DNA of 64,000 bases from SVQP01 sp045594705 (GTDB lineage: Bacteria; Bacillota; Clostridia; Oscillospirales; CAG-272): contig JAZNZB010000090.1 of assembly GCA_045594705.1 (NCBI GenBank), positions 65,384 through 129,383 of the forward strand, read 5' to 3'. The notes beneath the pieces were generated by a model. The model made no database searches. It worked only from the letters and a program-made list of their open reading frames with translations, and was not told the origin of the DNA. Of this stretch, positions 26,405 to 35,087 are shown piece by piece. Position numbers and translations under genes: made by a program. Numbering within the stretch: the first letter of the stretch is position 1; the number at the start of each line of letters is the position of its first letter.

Positions 26405-27796
26405 ATGAAGCAGTTTATGGATCAAGATTTCCTACTCTCGACCCCGACAGCTGTCGCGCTTTATCATGATTATGCGGCTGCTATGCCCTTGGTTGACTAC
26501 CATTGCCACATTGATCCCAAGGAAATCTGGGAAAACCGTCAGTTCGAAAACCTGACACAGATCTGGCTTGGCGGTGACCATTACAAATGGCGCATTATGC
26601 GCTCCAACGGTGTTGCCGAGGAATATATCACCGGAAATGCATCCGATAGAGAAAAATTTCAAAAATTCGCTGAAGCTCTGCCCCGCTGTGTGGGAAATCC
26701 CATGTATCACTGGTGCCATCTTGAGCTGAAAACATATTTTGGTTATGAAGGCGTACTCAACGGAAACACTGCCGAAGAGGTCTGGAATCTTTGCAACCAA
26801 AAGCTCAAAACCATGCGGGCAAGAGATTTCATCAAGGTAAGCAACGTTGCGATGATCGGCACAACCGATGACCCTTGCAGCGACCTTGCATACCACGCCT
26901 TGTTGGCTGATGAGGGACTTGAAACGAAGGTATGTCCCAGCTTCCGCCCCGACCCGGCACTCAATATGCATAAAAAAGGCTTTGCTGAATATATCGCGAA
27001 GCTCTCCGCTACGACGGGTATTGAAATCAAAACCGTCGCAGATGTCAAAGCAACACTCAGCGCACGCATGGATCATTTTGCCGCACACGGTTGCCGCGCA
27101 AGTGACCACGGTCTTGATTACATCATGTACCGTACTGCAAGCGAAAACGATATCAATGCTGCGCTTGCTGCCGCGATTGCGGGAGAGACCGTTTCCATGG
27201 ATCTCGTGGAGGCTTATCAGACAGAGCTGCTCTTGTTCTGCGGACGCGAGTACGCTAAGCGCGGATGGGTCATGCAGCTGCACTTCAGCTGTATGAGAAA
27301 CCCCAACAGTCGCCGTTTTGCCGAACTTGGTCCCGATACCGGCTTTGATTGCATTGCCGTCACCGACAGCTGTGCTGCACTTTATAAGCTGATGGACGCA
27401 TGGGACAAGGATCAATCCCTGCCCCGCACCATTCTCTATAGCCTCAATCCCGCCGATAATCAGTGGATCGATACGCTGCTGGGTGCATTCCAGGACAGTT
27501 CAATCCCCGGCAAGATCCAACATGGCAGTGCATGGTGGTTCAATGACAATAAGGTAGGTATGCAGGAACAGTTGACCAGCCTTGCCAATCTTGGCATTCT
27601 TGGCAATTTTATCGGCATGCTGACCGACTCCCGAAGCTTCCTCAGCTATACAAGACACGAATACTTCCGCAGAATTCTCTGCAATCTGATCGGTACCTGG
27701 ATAGAAAACGGCGAGTATCCCTGCGACATTGAAACCGCAGGCGCACTCGTTCAGGATATTTGTTACAACAATGCAGCCCGCTATTTTGGACTGTAA
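26405..27796 (+). CDS. uxaC: Glucuronate (uronate) isomerase
   Basis: Converts D-glucuronate to D-fructuronate, and D-galacturonate to tagaturonate, entering hexuronate catabolism in the cytoplasm. The start at 26405 has GAGGT six bases upstream and gives 463 residues, close to the E. coli length. Amidohydrolase-like motifs: PLVDYHCHIDPKEI with the metal-binding HxH, IWLGGDHYKWRIMRSNGV, IGTTDDPCSDLAYH, and WVMQLHFSCMRNPN. It heads a five-gene operon with uxuA, uxuB, kdgA and kdgK. No uronate transporter or galacturonate-specific uxaA/uxaB is adjacent. Confidence 0.95.
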   Translation: MKQFMDQDFLLSTPTAVALYHDYAAAMPLVDYHCHIDPKEIWENRQFENLTQIWLGGDHYKWRIMRSNGVAEEYITGNASDREKFQKFAEALPRCVGNPMYHWCHLELKTYFGYEGVLNGNTAEEVWNLCNQKLKTMRARDFIKVSNVAMIGTTDDPCSDLAYHALLADEGLETKVCPSFRPDPALNMHKKGFAEYIAKLSATTGIEIKTVADVKATLSARMDHFAAHGCRASDHGLDYIMYRTASENDINAALAAAIAGETVSMDLVEAYQTELLLFCGREYAKRGWVMQLHFSCMRNPNSRRFAELGPDTGFDCIAVTDSCAALYKLMDAWDKDQSLPRTILYSLNPADNQWIDTLLGAFQDSSIPGKIQHGSAWWFNDNKVGMQEQLTSLANLGILGNFIGMLTDSRSFLSYTRHEYFRRILCNLIGTWIENGEYPCDIETAGALVQDICYNNAARYFGL

Positions 27797-27811
27797 AAGG
27801 AGACTATCACT

Positions 27812-28894
27812 ATGCAAATGACATTTCGCTGGTATGGCGAGGGCAACGATAAGATCACCCTTACCGATATCAAACAAATTCCCGGTGTGACCGGGATCGT
27901 CTGGGCCCTGCACGACAAAATGCCCGGAGAGATCTGGCAGCCCGATGAAATTGCAAAGGTTAAAGCACAGCTTGATGAATACGGCTTTCACATGGACGTT
28001 GTCGAATCGGTCAACGTCCACGACGACATCAAGATCGGTCTTTCTACAAGAGACGGCTATATTGAAAACTACAAGCAAACCATCCGCAACCTTGCACCCT
28101 TTGGAGTCAAGGTGATCTGCTACAACTTCATGCCGATCTTCGACTGGACCAGATCCAATCTGTTCCACCCCGTAGGTGACGGCTCGACTGCGCTGTTCTA
28201 TGAAAAGAACATGATTCAGGACGACTACAACGCCATGGCCAAGTACATTCTGGATTTCACCGAAAAGTACAATATGTCCTTCCCCGGCTGGGAGCCTGAG
28301 CGTATGGCAAAGCTGGATCAGCTGTTCAAGGCTTACGCCGACGTTGACCATGAAAAGCTTTGGGCAAATCTCAAGTACTTCCTTGAAGCACTCATGCCCG
28401 TTTGCGAAGAGACCGGTATCAAGATGGCCATCCACATGGACGACCCGCCGTGGGATATCTTCGGTCTGCCCAGACTTTTGGTGGACGAGCCCTCGATTGA
28501 CCGATTCCTTTCCATGGTCGATCACCCCTGCAACTGTCTGACGCTTTGCTCCGGCAGCCTCAACGCCAATCCCGATACCAACGTAGCAGACATCGTTCGC
28601 AAGCACTGCGACAGGATCGCGTTTGCGCACATTCGCAACGTCAAGCACTTTGAGAACGGAGATTTCTCCGAGGCCTGCCACCGCGATTGTGACGGAGACA
28701 CCGGCATCCTTGACATTCTCAAGGCATACCATGACTGCGGTTACAAGGGCTACATCAGACCCGACCACGGCAGACACCTGTGGGGCGAGGGCCCCGGCAC
28801 CGTCAGACCCGGTTACGGTCTTTATGATCGCGCGCTCGGCATTATGTATATGCTGGGTGTTTGGGATATGCTTGATAAATTGGAGGAAAAATAA
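27812..28894 (+). CDS. uxuA: Mannonate dehydratase
   Basis: Dehydrates D-mannonate to 2-keto-3-deoxygluconate (KDG). The 360 residues match the family. Motifs: MTFRWYGEGNDKITLTDIKQIPGV at the N-terminus (split here by a typical Tyr/Gly turn), FDWTRSNL, WANLKYFLEALMPVCEE, MAIHMDDPPWDIFGLPR with metal ligands, TLCSGSL, FAHIRNVK and IRPDHGRHLWGE. AAGGAG lies upstream of the ATG in the 15-base gap after uxaC. uxuB begins at the base after its stop codon. Confidence 0.95.
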   Translation: MQMTFRWYGEGNDKITLTDIKQIPGVTGIVWALHDKMPGEIWQPDEIAKVKAQLDEYGFHMDVVESVNVHDDIKIGLSTRDGYIENYKQTIRNLAPFGVKVICYNFMPIFDWTRSNLFHPVGDGSTALFYEKNMIQDDYNAMAKYILDFTEKYNMSFPGWEPERMAKLDQLFKAYADVDHEKLWANLKYFLEALMPVCEETGIKMAIHMDDPPWDIFGLPRLLVDEPSIDRFLSMVDHPCNCLTLCSGSLNANPDTNVADIVRKHCDRIAFAHIRNVKHFENGDFSEACHRDCDGDTGILDILKAYHDCGYKGYIRPDHGRHLWGEGPGTVRPGYGLYDRALGIMYMLGVWDMLDKLEEK

Positions 28895-29737
28895 ATGATT
28901 CACTTACCTTTACACATTGATTATACCGATAAGGTTGTTGTTATAACGGGTGCGGGCGGTCTGATCTGCGGTGCTATGGCTCGTGCTTTTGCACAGTGCG
29001 GCGCAAAGGTTGCAGCACTTGATCTCAACGAGGAAGCTGTTTTGAAGCTGGCTGACGAGCTTTGCGCAGAAGGCTTTATCTGCAAGGGGTACAAGGCAAA
29101 CGTACTTGACCCCGAGGTACTGGAAGCAGTTCATGCACAGGTGCTGGCTGATCTTGGCAAGTGCAACATTCTTGTCAACGGTGCTGGTGGAAACAACCCC
29201 CGAGCAACCACCGCCAACGAGTATCATCACGAAGCTACTCCCGACGGTAAGTCCTTCTTCGATCTGGACGCCGACGGCGTGGATTTCGTGTTCAAGCTCA
29301 ATTTCCAAGGCACGCTGCTCCCTACTCAGACATTTGCAAAGGACATGCTTGATAACGGTGGCTGCATTCTTAACATTTCTTCCATGAATGCATATACCCC
29401 TCTGACCAAGATCCCTGCATACTCTGCTGCTAAAGCCGGTGTCTCCAACTTTACGCAGTGGTTGGCAACTCACTTTGCGGGCACGGGCATCCGCTGCAAC
29501 GCCATTGCTCCCGGCTTCTTGGTTTCCGCGCAGAACTATTCTCTGCTCTTCAATGAGGACGGCACACCCACCGCAAGAAGCGCAAAGATCCTTGGCGGCA
29601 CTCCCTGCCACAGATACGTCAACGCAGAGGAGCTGCTTGGTGCTACCCTGTTCCTTTGTGACGACAGAAGCGCATCCGCCATCACCGGTGTTGTGCTTCC
29701 CATCGACTGCGGATTTGCAGCATACTCGGGCGTGTAA
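28895..29737 (+). CDS. uxuB: D-mannonate oxidoreductase (fructuronate reductase), SDR type
   Basis: A 280-residue short-chain dehydrogenase expected to reduce D-fructuronate to D-mannonate with NADH. It has the Rossmann TGAGGLICGAMARAF loop, VAALDLNEE, NGAGGNNP, the catalytic Ser in ILNISSMNAYT and the YSAAKAGV Tyr-Lys pair. It ends with a cofactor-side VVLPIDCGFAAYSGV tail. The assignment to fructuronate comes from the context between uxuA and kdgA, as for the SDR-type YjmF/UxuB in Bacillus. This is not the long-chain UxuB of E. coli. The start codon directly follows the uxuA stop. Confidence 0.9.
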   Translation: MIHLPLHIDYTDKVVVITGAGGLICGAMARAFAQCGAKVAALDLNEEAVLKLADELCAEGFICKGYKANVLDPEVLEAVHAQVLADLGKCNILVNGAGGNNPRATTANEYHHEATPDGKSFFDLDADGVDFVFKLNFQGTLLPTQTFAKDMLDNGGCILNISSMNAYTPLTKIPAYSAAKAGVSNFTQWLATHFAGTGIRCNAIAPGFLVSAQNYSLLFNEDGTPTARSAKILGGTPCHRYVNAEELLGATLFLCDDRSASAITGVVLPIDCGFAAYSGV

Positions 29738-29749
29738 GGAGGAAATGAC

Positions 29750-30376
29750 ATGACCGTGCTTGAAAGATTTTCCCGCGTTGGCATCGTTCCGGTAGTCGTC
29801 ATTGACAAGGCAGAGGATGCAGTTCCTTGCGCCAAGGCTCTGCTTGCGGGCGGTGTGGACGTGATGGAGATCACCTTCCGTACCGCTGCTGCTCCCGAGG
29901 CAATCAAGGCTGTTTCCGAGTCTTGCCCCGATATGCTGGTAGGCGCAGGTACCGTGCTCAATCTTGAGCAGTGCAAGTTGGCTTGCGAGATGGGTGCGAA
30001 GTTCATCGTTTCTCCCGGCTTTGACCGTGACGTGGTTGCTTACTGTATCGAAAACGATATCACAACCACCCCCGGCTGTGTCACGCCCACCGAGATCACG
30101 GCTGCGGTTAACATGGGTCTGAAGGTCATCAAGTTCTTCCCCGCTAACATTTACGGCGGCCTGAACGCCATGAAGAACCTCTCTGCTCCTTTTGTGGGCA
30201 TCAAGTTCTTGCCCACGGGAGGCATCAACACCGCAAATGTGCGTGAGTACATTTACGCTCCCTTTATCCAGGCCGTAGGAGGATCCTGGATCTGCCCTCG
30301 CGCTGATATTGCTGCGGGCAATTGGGATAAGATCACTGCGCTGTGCCTTGAAGCCCGCGCAGCAGCGTTTAACTAA
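29750..30376 (+). CDS. kdgA: KDPG / 4-hydroxy-2-oxoglutarate aldolase
   Basis: Cleaves 2-keto-3-deoxy-6-phosphogluconate to pyruvate and glyceraldehyde 3-phosphate. The 208-residue class I aldolase has VMEITFRT with the catalytic Glu, LVGAGTVLN, FIVSPGFD, and the Schiff-base Lys in VIKFFPANIYGG near residue 130. LPTGGIN and GGSWICPR complete the phosphate site. GGAGG lies upstream of the ATG. It is followed by a strongly structured 164-base gap before kdgK, which supplies its substrate. Confidence 0.95.
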   Translation: MTVLERFSRVGIVPVVVIDKAEDAVPCAKALLAGGVDVMEITFRTAAAPEAIKAVSESCPDMLVGAGTVLNLEQCKLACEMGAKFIVSPGFDRDVVAYCIENDITTTPGCVTPTEITAAVNMGLKVIKFFPANIYGGLNAMKNLSAPFVGIKFLPTGGINTANVREYIYAPFIQAVGGSWICPRADIAAGNWDKITALCLEARAAAFN

Positions 30377-30387
30377 GCAGGAGGATA

Positions 30388-30527
30388 GCGTGAAAGTTCA
30401 GCTCTTCAGGACCGGAAGATCACTGTTTCACGCACAAATCAACCCTAAAAATGGGGCCCAACCCATTTTTGTTGCAGAGCAACCCGGGTTGATTTCAAAA
30501 TATATTTGTGCCACCGCAGGGCGGTGG
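30388..30527 (+). ncRNA. Candidate structured RNA between kdgA and kdgK
   Basis: Five perfect helices fill almost the whole gap. P0: 30388-30395 with 30426-30433 (8 bp). P1: 30436-30445 with 30486-30495 (10 bp), enclosing P2: 30447-30455 with 30462-30470 (9 bp) and P3: 30471-30475 with 30479-30483 (5 bp), so that P1-P2-P3 make a three-way junction. P4: 30511-30517 with 30521-30527 (7 bp) ends four bases before the kdgK ribosome site at 30531. The 5' strand of P1 (CAACCC, 30440-30445) is repeated at 30480-30485, allowing an alternative pairing. I recognise no named riboswitch here. It could be a KDG- or uronate-sensing element, an mRNA processing site or a palindromic insertion. Confidence 0.5.
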
Positions 30528-30539
30528 AATGGAGATTGA
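30390..30539 (+). CDS. Possible 49-residue small protein between kdgA and kdgK
   Basis: A short frame begins at GTG 30390, five bases after a full AGGAGG (30379-30384), and ends two bases before the kdgK start. The product starts MKVQLFRTGRSLFH (GTG read as Met) and ends AGRWNGD. It has no hydrophobic segment, no recognisable domain and an even mix of residues. The same bases form several perfect hairpins, so the frame may be accidental or the structure may act on it. The strong ribosome site is the only support for coding, and translation would disrupt the RNA fold. Confidence 0.3.
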   Translation: MKVQLFRTGRSLFHAQINPKNGAQPIFVAEQPGLISKYICATAGRWNGD

Positions 30540-30540
30540 T

Positions 30541-31569
30541 ATGGCAAAAATTATTACGTTTGGCGAGCTGATGCTCAGACTTCAGCCCAACAATTATGAA
30601 AGATTTGTACAGGCAAGCCAGGTGGAATTTTCCTTTGGCGGCGGTGAGGCAAACGTCGCGGTTTCTCTTGCGAATTACGGCATGGATACAGCGTTCGTGA
30701 CCAAGCTGCCCGCGCATGCCATTGGTCAGGCCGCAGTCAATTCCCTGCGCAGATACGGCGTTGACACCTCGATGATCGTGCGTGGTGGCGACCGCATCGG
30801 CATTTACTTCAACGAAAAGGGTGCTTCTCAGCGCGGCTCTGTTTGCATCTACGACCGCGCAAACTCCGCAATTGCCAAAGCAGATGCCACAGATTTTGAC
30901 TGGGATAAGATCTTTGACGGCGCAGAATGGTTTCACTTCACAGGTATTACTCCTGCGTTGGGTCAGAACGTAGCAGATATTTGTCTGGAGGCCTGTAGGG
31001 CAGCAAAGTCCAAGGGCATTAAGATCTCCTGCGACCTGAACTATCGCGGCAAACTGTGGACTCGTGCACAGGCGCGCGAGACCATGACCAATCTTTGTAA
31101 GTACGTGGACGTTTGCATTTCCAACGAGGAGGATGCAAAGGACGTGTTCGGCATTGAGGCCGAGGCGACCGACATTTACGGTGGCGAGATCAACCACGAG
31201 GGCTACAAGTCTGTTGCAAAGCAGCTGGCTGACAAGTTTGGCTTTGAAATGGTTGCGATCACGCTTCGGGAAAGCCACAGCGCATCCTGTAACGGTTGGA
31301 GCGCAATGCTCTACAACGTTGCCGAAGATCAGTACTGCTTCTCCAAGAAGTACGAGCTGACCATCATCGACCGCGTTGGCGGCGGTGACTCGTTCGGCGG
31401 CGGTCTGATCTATTCGGTCCTCGCCGGCAAGGACACCCAGGATGCTGTGGAATTCGCAGTTGCTGCATCCGCACTCAAGCACACCATTGGCGGTGACTAC
31501 AACATGGTCACGGTTGCCGAGGTAGAAAAGCTGGCAGGCGGCGACGGCTCGGGCAGAATTCAGAGATAA
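30541..31569 (+). CDS. kdgK: 2-keto-3-deoxygluconate kinase (PfkB family)
   Basis: Phosphorylates KDG to KDPG. It is a 342-residue PfkB-fold kinase starting MAKIITFGELMLRLQP, with SFGGGEANVAVSLANYG for substrate binding, SCDLNYRGKLWTRAQA, CISNEEDAKDVFG, and the anion-hole motif RVGGGDSFGGGLIYSVL with the catalytic Asp near residue 280. The ATG at 30541 has GGAG six bases upstream; the in-frame site at 30508 falls in a hairpin and is rejected. Last gene of the uronate operon. Confidence 0.94.
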   Translation: MAKIITFGELMLRLQPNNYERFVQASQVEFSFGGGEANVAVSLANYGMDTAFVTKLPAHAIGQAAVNSLRRYGVDTSMIVRGGDRIGIYFNEKGASQRGSVCIYDRANSAIAKADATDFDWDKIFDGAEWFHFTGITPALGQNVADICLEACRAAKSKGIKISCDLNYRGKLWTRAQARETMTNLCKYVDVCISNEEDAKDVFGIEAEATDIYGGEINHEGYKSVAKQLADKFGFEMVAITLRESHSASCNGWSAMLYNVAEDQYCFSKKYELTIIDRVGGGDSFGGGLIYSVLAGKDTQDAVEFAVAASALKHTIGGDYNMVTVAEVEKLAGGDGSGRIQR

Positions 31570-31586
31570 TTTTAGCTTACACACAA

Positions 31587-31620
31587 AACGGCTGAGTCTT
31601 GTGACTCAGCCGTTCCTTTT
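31587..31620 (+). terminator. Terminator of the uronate operon
   Basis: A perfect 12-bp stem (31587-31598 with 31603-31614), TTGT loop, then CCTTTTTATTT. It also faces the converging regulator gene ending at 31620. Confidence 0.9.
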
Positions 31621-32699
31621 TATTTGTATTTTTTTAACACAGCGGCGTATTCGGGATTATGCAAAAGCTCTGCATGTCTTCCGTCACGTGCATTCACAAG
31701 ACTTTCAACCAACCATTCAAGGAAGTTATCTGCACTGACAGAAATGCGTTTTGGGAAATATGCTTGACGGACAGCATCGTCTTTTTTAATCGCTTCAGAA
31801 ATGCGTTGAGCCGCATATAAATTCAAGTCTAACAGGACAACGATATCCTCTTCAGATCCATCTCTGAAGGTCATGTCATTTCTGATTCGATTCAAGAATG
31901 CCTCTGCAAGCCCCGCAAAGAACACATCCTCTGTTTCATCCAATGCATTCAGCATCAGTTCACCATACTTCTTTGCTTTTACAGCCTTTTCTTTCACTGT
32001 AAGCGAATTGTCAAAGTAAATAGCACGCGCCAATTTATCACCTGCAAAGGCAACAAGCTCATACATATTCTTTTGCAAATAATAGTTATATTCGTTGGTG
32101 TCTTTGGCAAACAGCTGCTCGGTCTTTTGCGCTCCGGTTGTGTACCAATCGGCAAAATTGTTTTGGTAGATCGCAAGTGCTTCTTCCGTTTTCCCTTCCG
32201 CATGAAGAATTTTAGCACGCATATTCCACGCACTCAGACGAAGCTGTTCCTCCGTACAGCCTTCTAAAATTCTCTCGCAGATAGCAAGAAACTCTTCCTT
32301 ATGAGCAATCAGAATGTCAGGATCATTGTCAGCCAAGTCCCCTGCCATATTCCACATATAGTTGCTCATAATCCAATAATCATTGGGATAATCCTTACGT
32401 GCCTTTATAATGATCTCACGCGCTTTGACGGGATCACTTCTCCAAAGCTTTTTGTAAAGCAAAAGCACTTCATCTTTATGTGCTTGAATTTTTTCTTGAT
32501 CATACCCCATAAGCTCGTCAAGAGTTACACCGAAAAAGTATGCTAACGGTTGCAGGTTGGTAATATCCGGATATGATTCGCCTCGTTCCCATTTACTGAC
32601 GGCAGCACAAGTGACGTTCATCGCAACTGAGAGCTGCTCCTGTGTGATATTTTTTGCTGTACGCAAACGCTTGATGTTTGCACCAATGGTCATTTCCAT
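31620..32699 (-). CDS. XRE-family transcriptional regulator with helical C-terminal domain
   Basis: A 359-residue protein. Residues 1-65 are a Cro/CI-type helix-turn-helix (IGANIKRLRTAKNITQEQLSVAMNV, then SKWERGESYPDI and FGVTLDELMGY). The remaining 290 residues are helical with TPR-like spacing (WNMRAKILHAEGKTEEALAIYQNN) and may sense a ligand or peptide. The ATG at 32699 has GGAGGT five bases upstream. It stands alone with its own promoter, convergent with kdgK. No target is known. Its neighbourhood does not include an obvious effector gene. Confidence 0.88.
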   Translation of the reverse strand: MEMTIGANIKRLRTAKNITQEQLSVAMNVTCAAVSKWERGESYPDITNLQPLAYFFGVTLDELMGYDQEKIQAHKDEVLLLYKKLWRSDPVKAREIIIKARKDYPNDYWIMSNYMWNMAGDLADNDPDILIAHKEEFLAICERILEGCTEEQLRLSAWNMRAKILHAEGKTEEALAIYQNNFADWYTTGAQKTEQLFAKDTNEYNYYLQKNMYELVAFAGDKLARAIYFDNSLTVKEKAVKAKKYGELMLNALDETEDVFFAGLAEAFLNRIRNDMTFRDGSEEDIVVLLDLNLYAAQRISEAIKKDDAVRQAYFPKRISVSADNFLEWLVESLVNARDGRHAELLHNPEYAAVLKKYK

Positions 32700-32746
32700 A
32701 TGATACCTCCATAATGAATAGTAAGCCGACGTCTGCTTCTGCTTCT

Positions 32747-32774
32747 ATTATAACATAATAATTTGCGCTGTAAA
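32747..32774 (-). promoter_or_regulatory. Promoter of the XRE regulator gene
   Basis: On the minus strand, TTTACA (32774-32769), 16 bases, TATAAT (32752-32747). Confidence 0.65.
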
Positions 32775-32849
32775 GGCATTGTTGGGAAACCGCTTGTTAA
32801 CCGTAAGTATAATTTTTATACTTTCTCTACTTATTGGCATATTCTGAAT

Positions 32850-32890
32850 AATAAAACCGCCATGATCGATTCATAGCGGTTTTATTTTTT
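32850..32890 (-). terminator. Terminator of the fucosidase-acyltransferase operon
   Basis: Perfect 11-bp arms (32850-32860 with 32876-32886) around a loop with a further ATGA/TCAT pairing. T-rich sequence lies on both sides, just downstream of the minus-strand acyltransferase gene. Confidence 0.8.
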
Positions 32891-32903
32891 GAAATCATAA
32901 AAA

Positions 32904-34106
32904 TTATACGTTTTCGGGATGTGTATTTTTGTCCTTGATGCGCGCGATCAGCTTTCCGGGAAGATCAGCCAAGAATTCAATTCCCCGATCGATCCTGAGC
33001 AGCTTAAATAAGTAAATCTTTCCAAGCGTAAAGAGCGAGGTGACCCAAAAGATGGCAAGCGCTGCGCCGAGTGACCAAACCACCATTTTCCAGGTGGGAT
33101 AATCGGCATATTCGCGGAAGGAATGCCAGATCTTATCCCATTCCCAGCCCGCTGAGCAAACGTGAAGCACAAACACACCCCAGGTGGTTTTGGCAACGTT
33201 GGCTATGATCACTCTGAGCGGTTTATCTTTGATCTTGATCTGCATAAAGAACAACAGCAGCATCACAGCCATGATCACCATAAAGGGAGAGACGTAGCTG
33301 ACCAGGTCGTCACGAAAATCATACTGCACAGAGTCCTTATCGATCAGTCCCAGATCCGCCTGCTTTTCTATGTATATCATTTTATACCATGCAATAAACG
33401 CGGACAGGAAGAACGCAGGCAGCGTGACAAACCATTTTGCCCACTTGGGAGCGCCGTAAATGCGGAAATACGCACCGATCACGTACAAACAGATCAGCCA
33501 GATGGTCGAATAGCCTCCGCCAAGGCCGTAACTGTCCTTATGCGCGATCAGCTTGAAGATGGTTGGTACCTGCAGCCAAAGAATCGTTACAATATGCTGC
33601 CAACGGTTCATGGAAAGCAATCCCTTGTTGATCAAGGGGATGAGCGGATACATGAAGAAATAGGCGCAGAGATACCAAAGCTCGCGCTTGGTCAGCGGAA
33701 AGAGTGCGCCAAGCCACCATTCCTTTTGCACCTCGATGAATGGAATAAAAAAGTGGGCGATCGCAGTGATGGCAAGGATGAGCACGACAGTTTCTACCCA
33801 AAGATGAACGAATCTTCGATACTTGAACTTGGTTTTGACATTGGCAAAGCCCGAAATAATCGCATAGCAGTTCACTGCGCAATAGCCGATGGTCTCAATA
33901 AACCATGCGACCTGATAGTTTGTGGACAGATGCTCCGAATAGCCGCGCACTCCACCGTGCCCCATAACGTGTAGCAGGATCACCAGCATCATAGACACGA
34001 TACGGAACAACTCCACGCCCATATTTCTCTCACTTTTTTGCTGTAAAGGCGGCAACGTGGGAGCTTCGGACATCTGATTTGGTTTCTTTATTGATAAATC
34101 CGTCAT
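32904..34106 (-). CDS. Acyltransferase family 3 membrane protein
   Basis: A 400-residue integral membrane protein with about ten hydrophobic helices. The start of the domain, RNMGVELFRIVSMMLVILLHVMGHG, carries the Arg and His typical of acyltransferase 3 proteins such as OatA and WecH. These move acyl groups from the cytoplasm to O-positions on surface sugars. A short charged N-terminal tail (about 28 residues) and a basic C-terminal tail are cytoplasmic. It overlaps the end of the fucosidase gene by four bases and is the last of a four-gene operon. The acceptor is unknown; a cell-surface glycan is likely. Confidence 0.85.
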   Translation of the reverse strand: MTDLSIKKPNQMSEAPTLPPLQQKSERNMGVELFRIVSMMLVILLHVMGHGGVRGYSEHLSTNYQVAWFIETIGYCAVNCYAIISGFANVKTKFKYRRFVHLWVETVVLILAITAIAHFFIPFIEVQKEWWLGALFPLTKRELWYLCAYFFMYPLIPLINKGLLSMNRWQHIVTILWLQVPTIFKLIAHKDSYGLGGGYSTIWLICLYVIGAYFRIYGAPKWAKWFVTLPAFFLSAFIAWYKMIYIEKQADLGLIDKDSVQYDFRDDLVSYVSPFMVIMAVMLLLFFMQIKIKDKPLRVIIANVAKTTWGVFVLHVCSAGWEWDKIWHSFREYADYPTWKMVVWSLGAALAIFWVTSLFTLGKIYLFKLLRIDRGIEFLADLPGKLIARIKDKNTHPENV

Positions 34107-35074
34107 TTTTCTCCCCTCTTCCCTACTTCTCGCAATATCTCAAGCGCAGGCGCGGGAATGCGACCAAGGTGGTCGGGGCCTACGTTGAGCAGATAATTCA
34201 CGCCGCGTGCATTGAGATGCTCCTTGATGCGAATGACCTCGTCTGCATTCTTCCAGTTGTCATCGTAATACTTAAAGCCCCAGGTATCGTTGAGCGTGGT
34301 GGGAGACTCTACCAGCACGCCGTCCATATATTCGTCGGGTATCTCGTTATCCCCCATGGATACGTAATCACCAAGATCATTGCCGATGCGGCTGTTGAGC
34401 AAGCAGTCCGGTTGGATCGACTTAACAAGGTCACGCAGCTGGCGCGATTGCGCGGGCGTGATCTGATGGGGGGTATCGCACCAAAGCAGGCACAAGTCAC
34501 CGTATTTGGTCAGGATCTCGCGGATCTGCGGCAAAATCTTTGCGCGGAAGCATTGCTCGTAGTCCTTTGCATCGTCATCCGGATAGTCCCAGTTGTTTGT
34601 CCAATGCGTGTCACATACGTTGAGGTGCGTGGGGTGATAGCCGCCACCGTTGGGCTCGTGCCAATCCAGCTCCTGCGAATAATACAGTCCGAATTTCAGA
34701 CCGTGCTTTTTGCAGGCTGCCGAAAGCTCCGCGATCACGTCACGTCCAAAGGGTGTGGCATCCACCACGTTGTAGTCATCGTATTCGGATTTGAACATGC
34801 AAAAGCCATCGTGGTGCTTGCTTGTCACCACCATATAATTCATGCCCGCATCCTTGGCAAGCTTGACCCATTCCTCCGCGTCAAAATACACGGGGTTAAA
34901 GGCCTTTGCCAGCTGTGCATACTCCTCGTTCGGGATGCGGAAATAGGACTGCGCCCACTCAGCGATCATATCCATGCGCTGACCCTTATATTCACCGGCC
35001 AGCAAGGAGTAAAGACCCCAGTGGATCATAAGACCGAATTTTGCCTCATTTTTGAACCATTCACGATTGTTCAT
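34103..35074 (-). CDS. Alpha-L-fucosidase, GH29 family
   Basis: A 323-residue cytoplasmic glycoside hydrolase. It opens with WFKNEAKFGLMIHWGLYSLLAGEY (the conserved His-Trp at 18-19). It also has MVVTSKHHDGFCMF (86-94) and GLKFGLYYSQELDWH. LCLLWCDTP holds the expected nucleophile Asp200. YLLNVGPDHLGRIP closes the barrel. It releases fucose from glycans by a retaining mechanism. No signal peptide is present, so it would act on imported oligosaccharides. The start at 35074 has AAGGAG nine bases upstream; a longer frame to 35290 overlaps another gene and is rejected. It is short for the family and lacks a C-terminal beta domain. Confidence 0.9.
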   Translation of the reverse strand: MNNREWFKNEAKFGLMIHWGLYSLLAGEYKGQRMDMIAEWAQSYFRIPNEEYAQLAKAFNPVYFDAEEWVKLAKDAGMNYMVVTSKHHDGFCMFKSEYDDYNVVDATPFGRDVIAELSAACKKHGLKFGLYYSQELDWHEPNGGGYHPTHLNVCDTHWTNNWDYPDDDAKDYEQCFRAKILPQIREILTKYGDLCLLWCDTPHQITPAQSRQLRDLVKSIQPDCLLNSRIGNDLGDYVSMGDNEIPDEYMDGVLVESPTTLNDTWGFKYYDDNWKNADEVIRIKEHLNARGVNYLLNVGPDHLGRIPAPALEILREVGKRGEK

Positions 35075-35087
35075 ACTGTCTTCTCCT

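Noticed and set aside
27500..28903. 467-codon minus-strand frame opposite uxaC and uxuA
   Set aside because: An antisense shadow of two recognised enzymes, without start signals.
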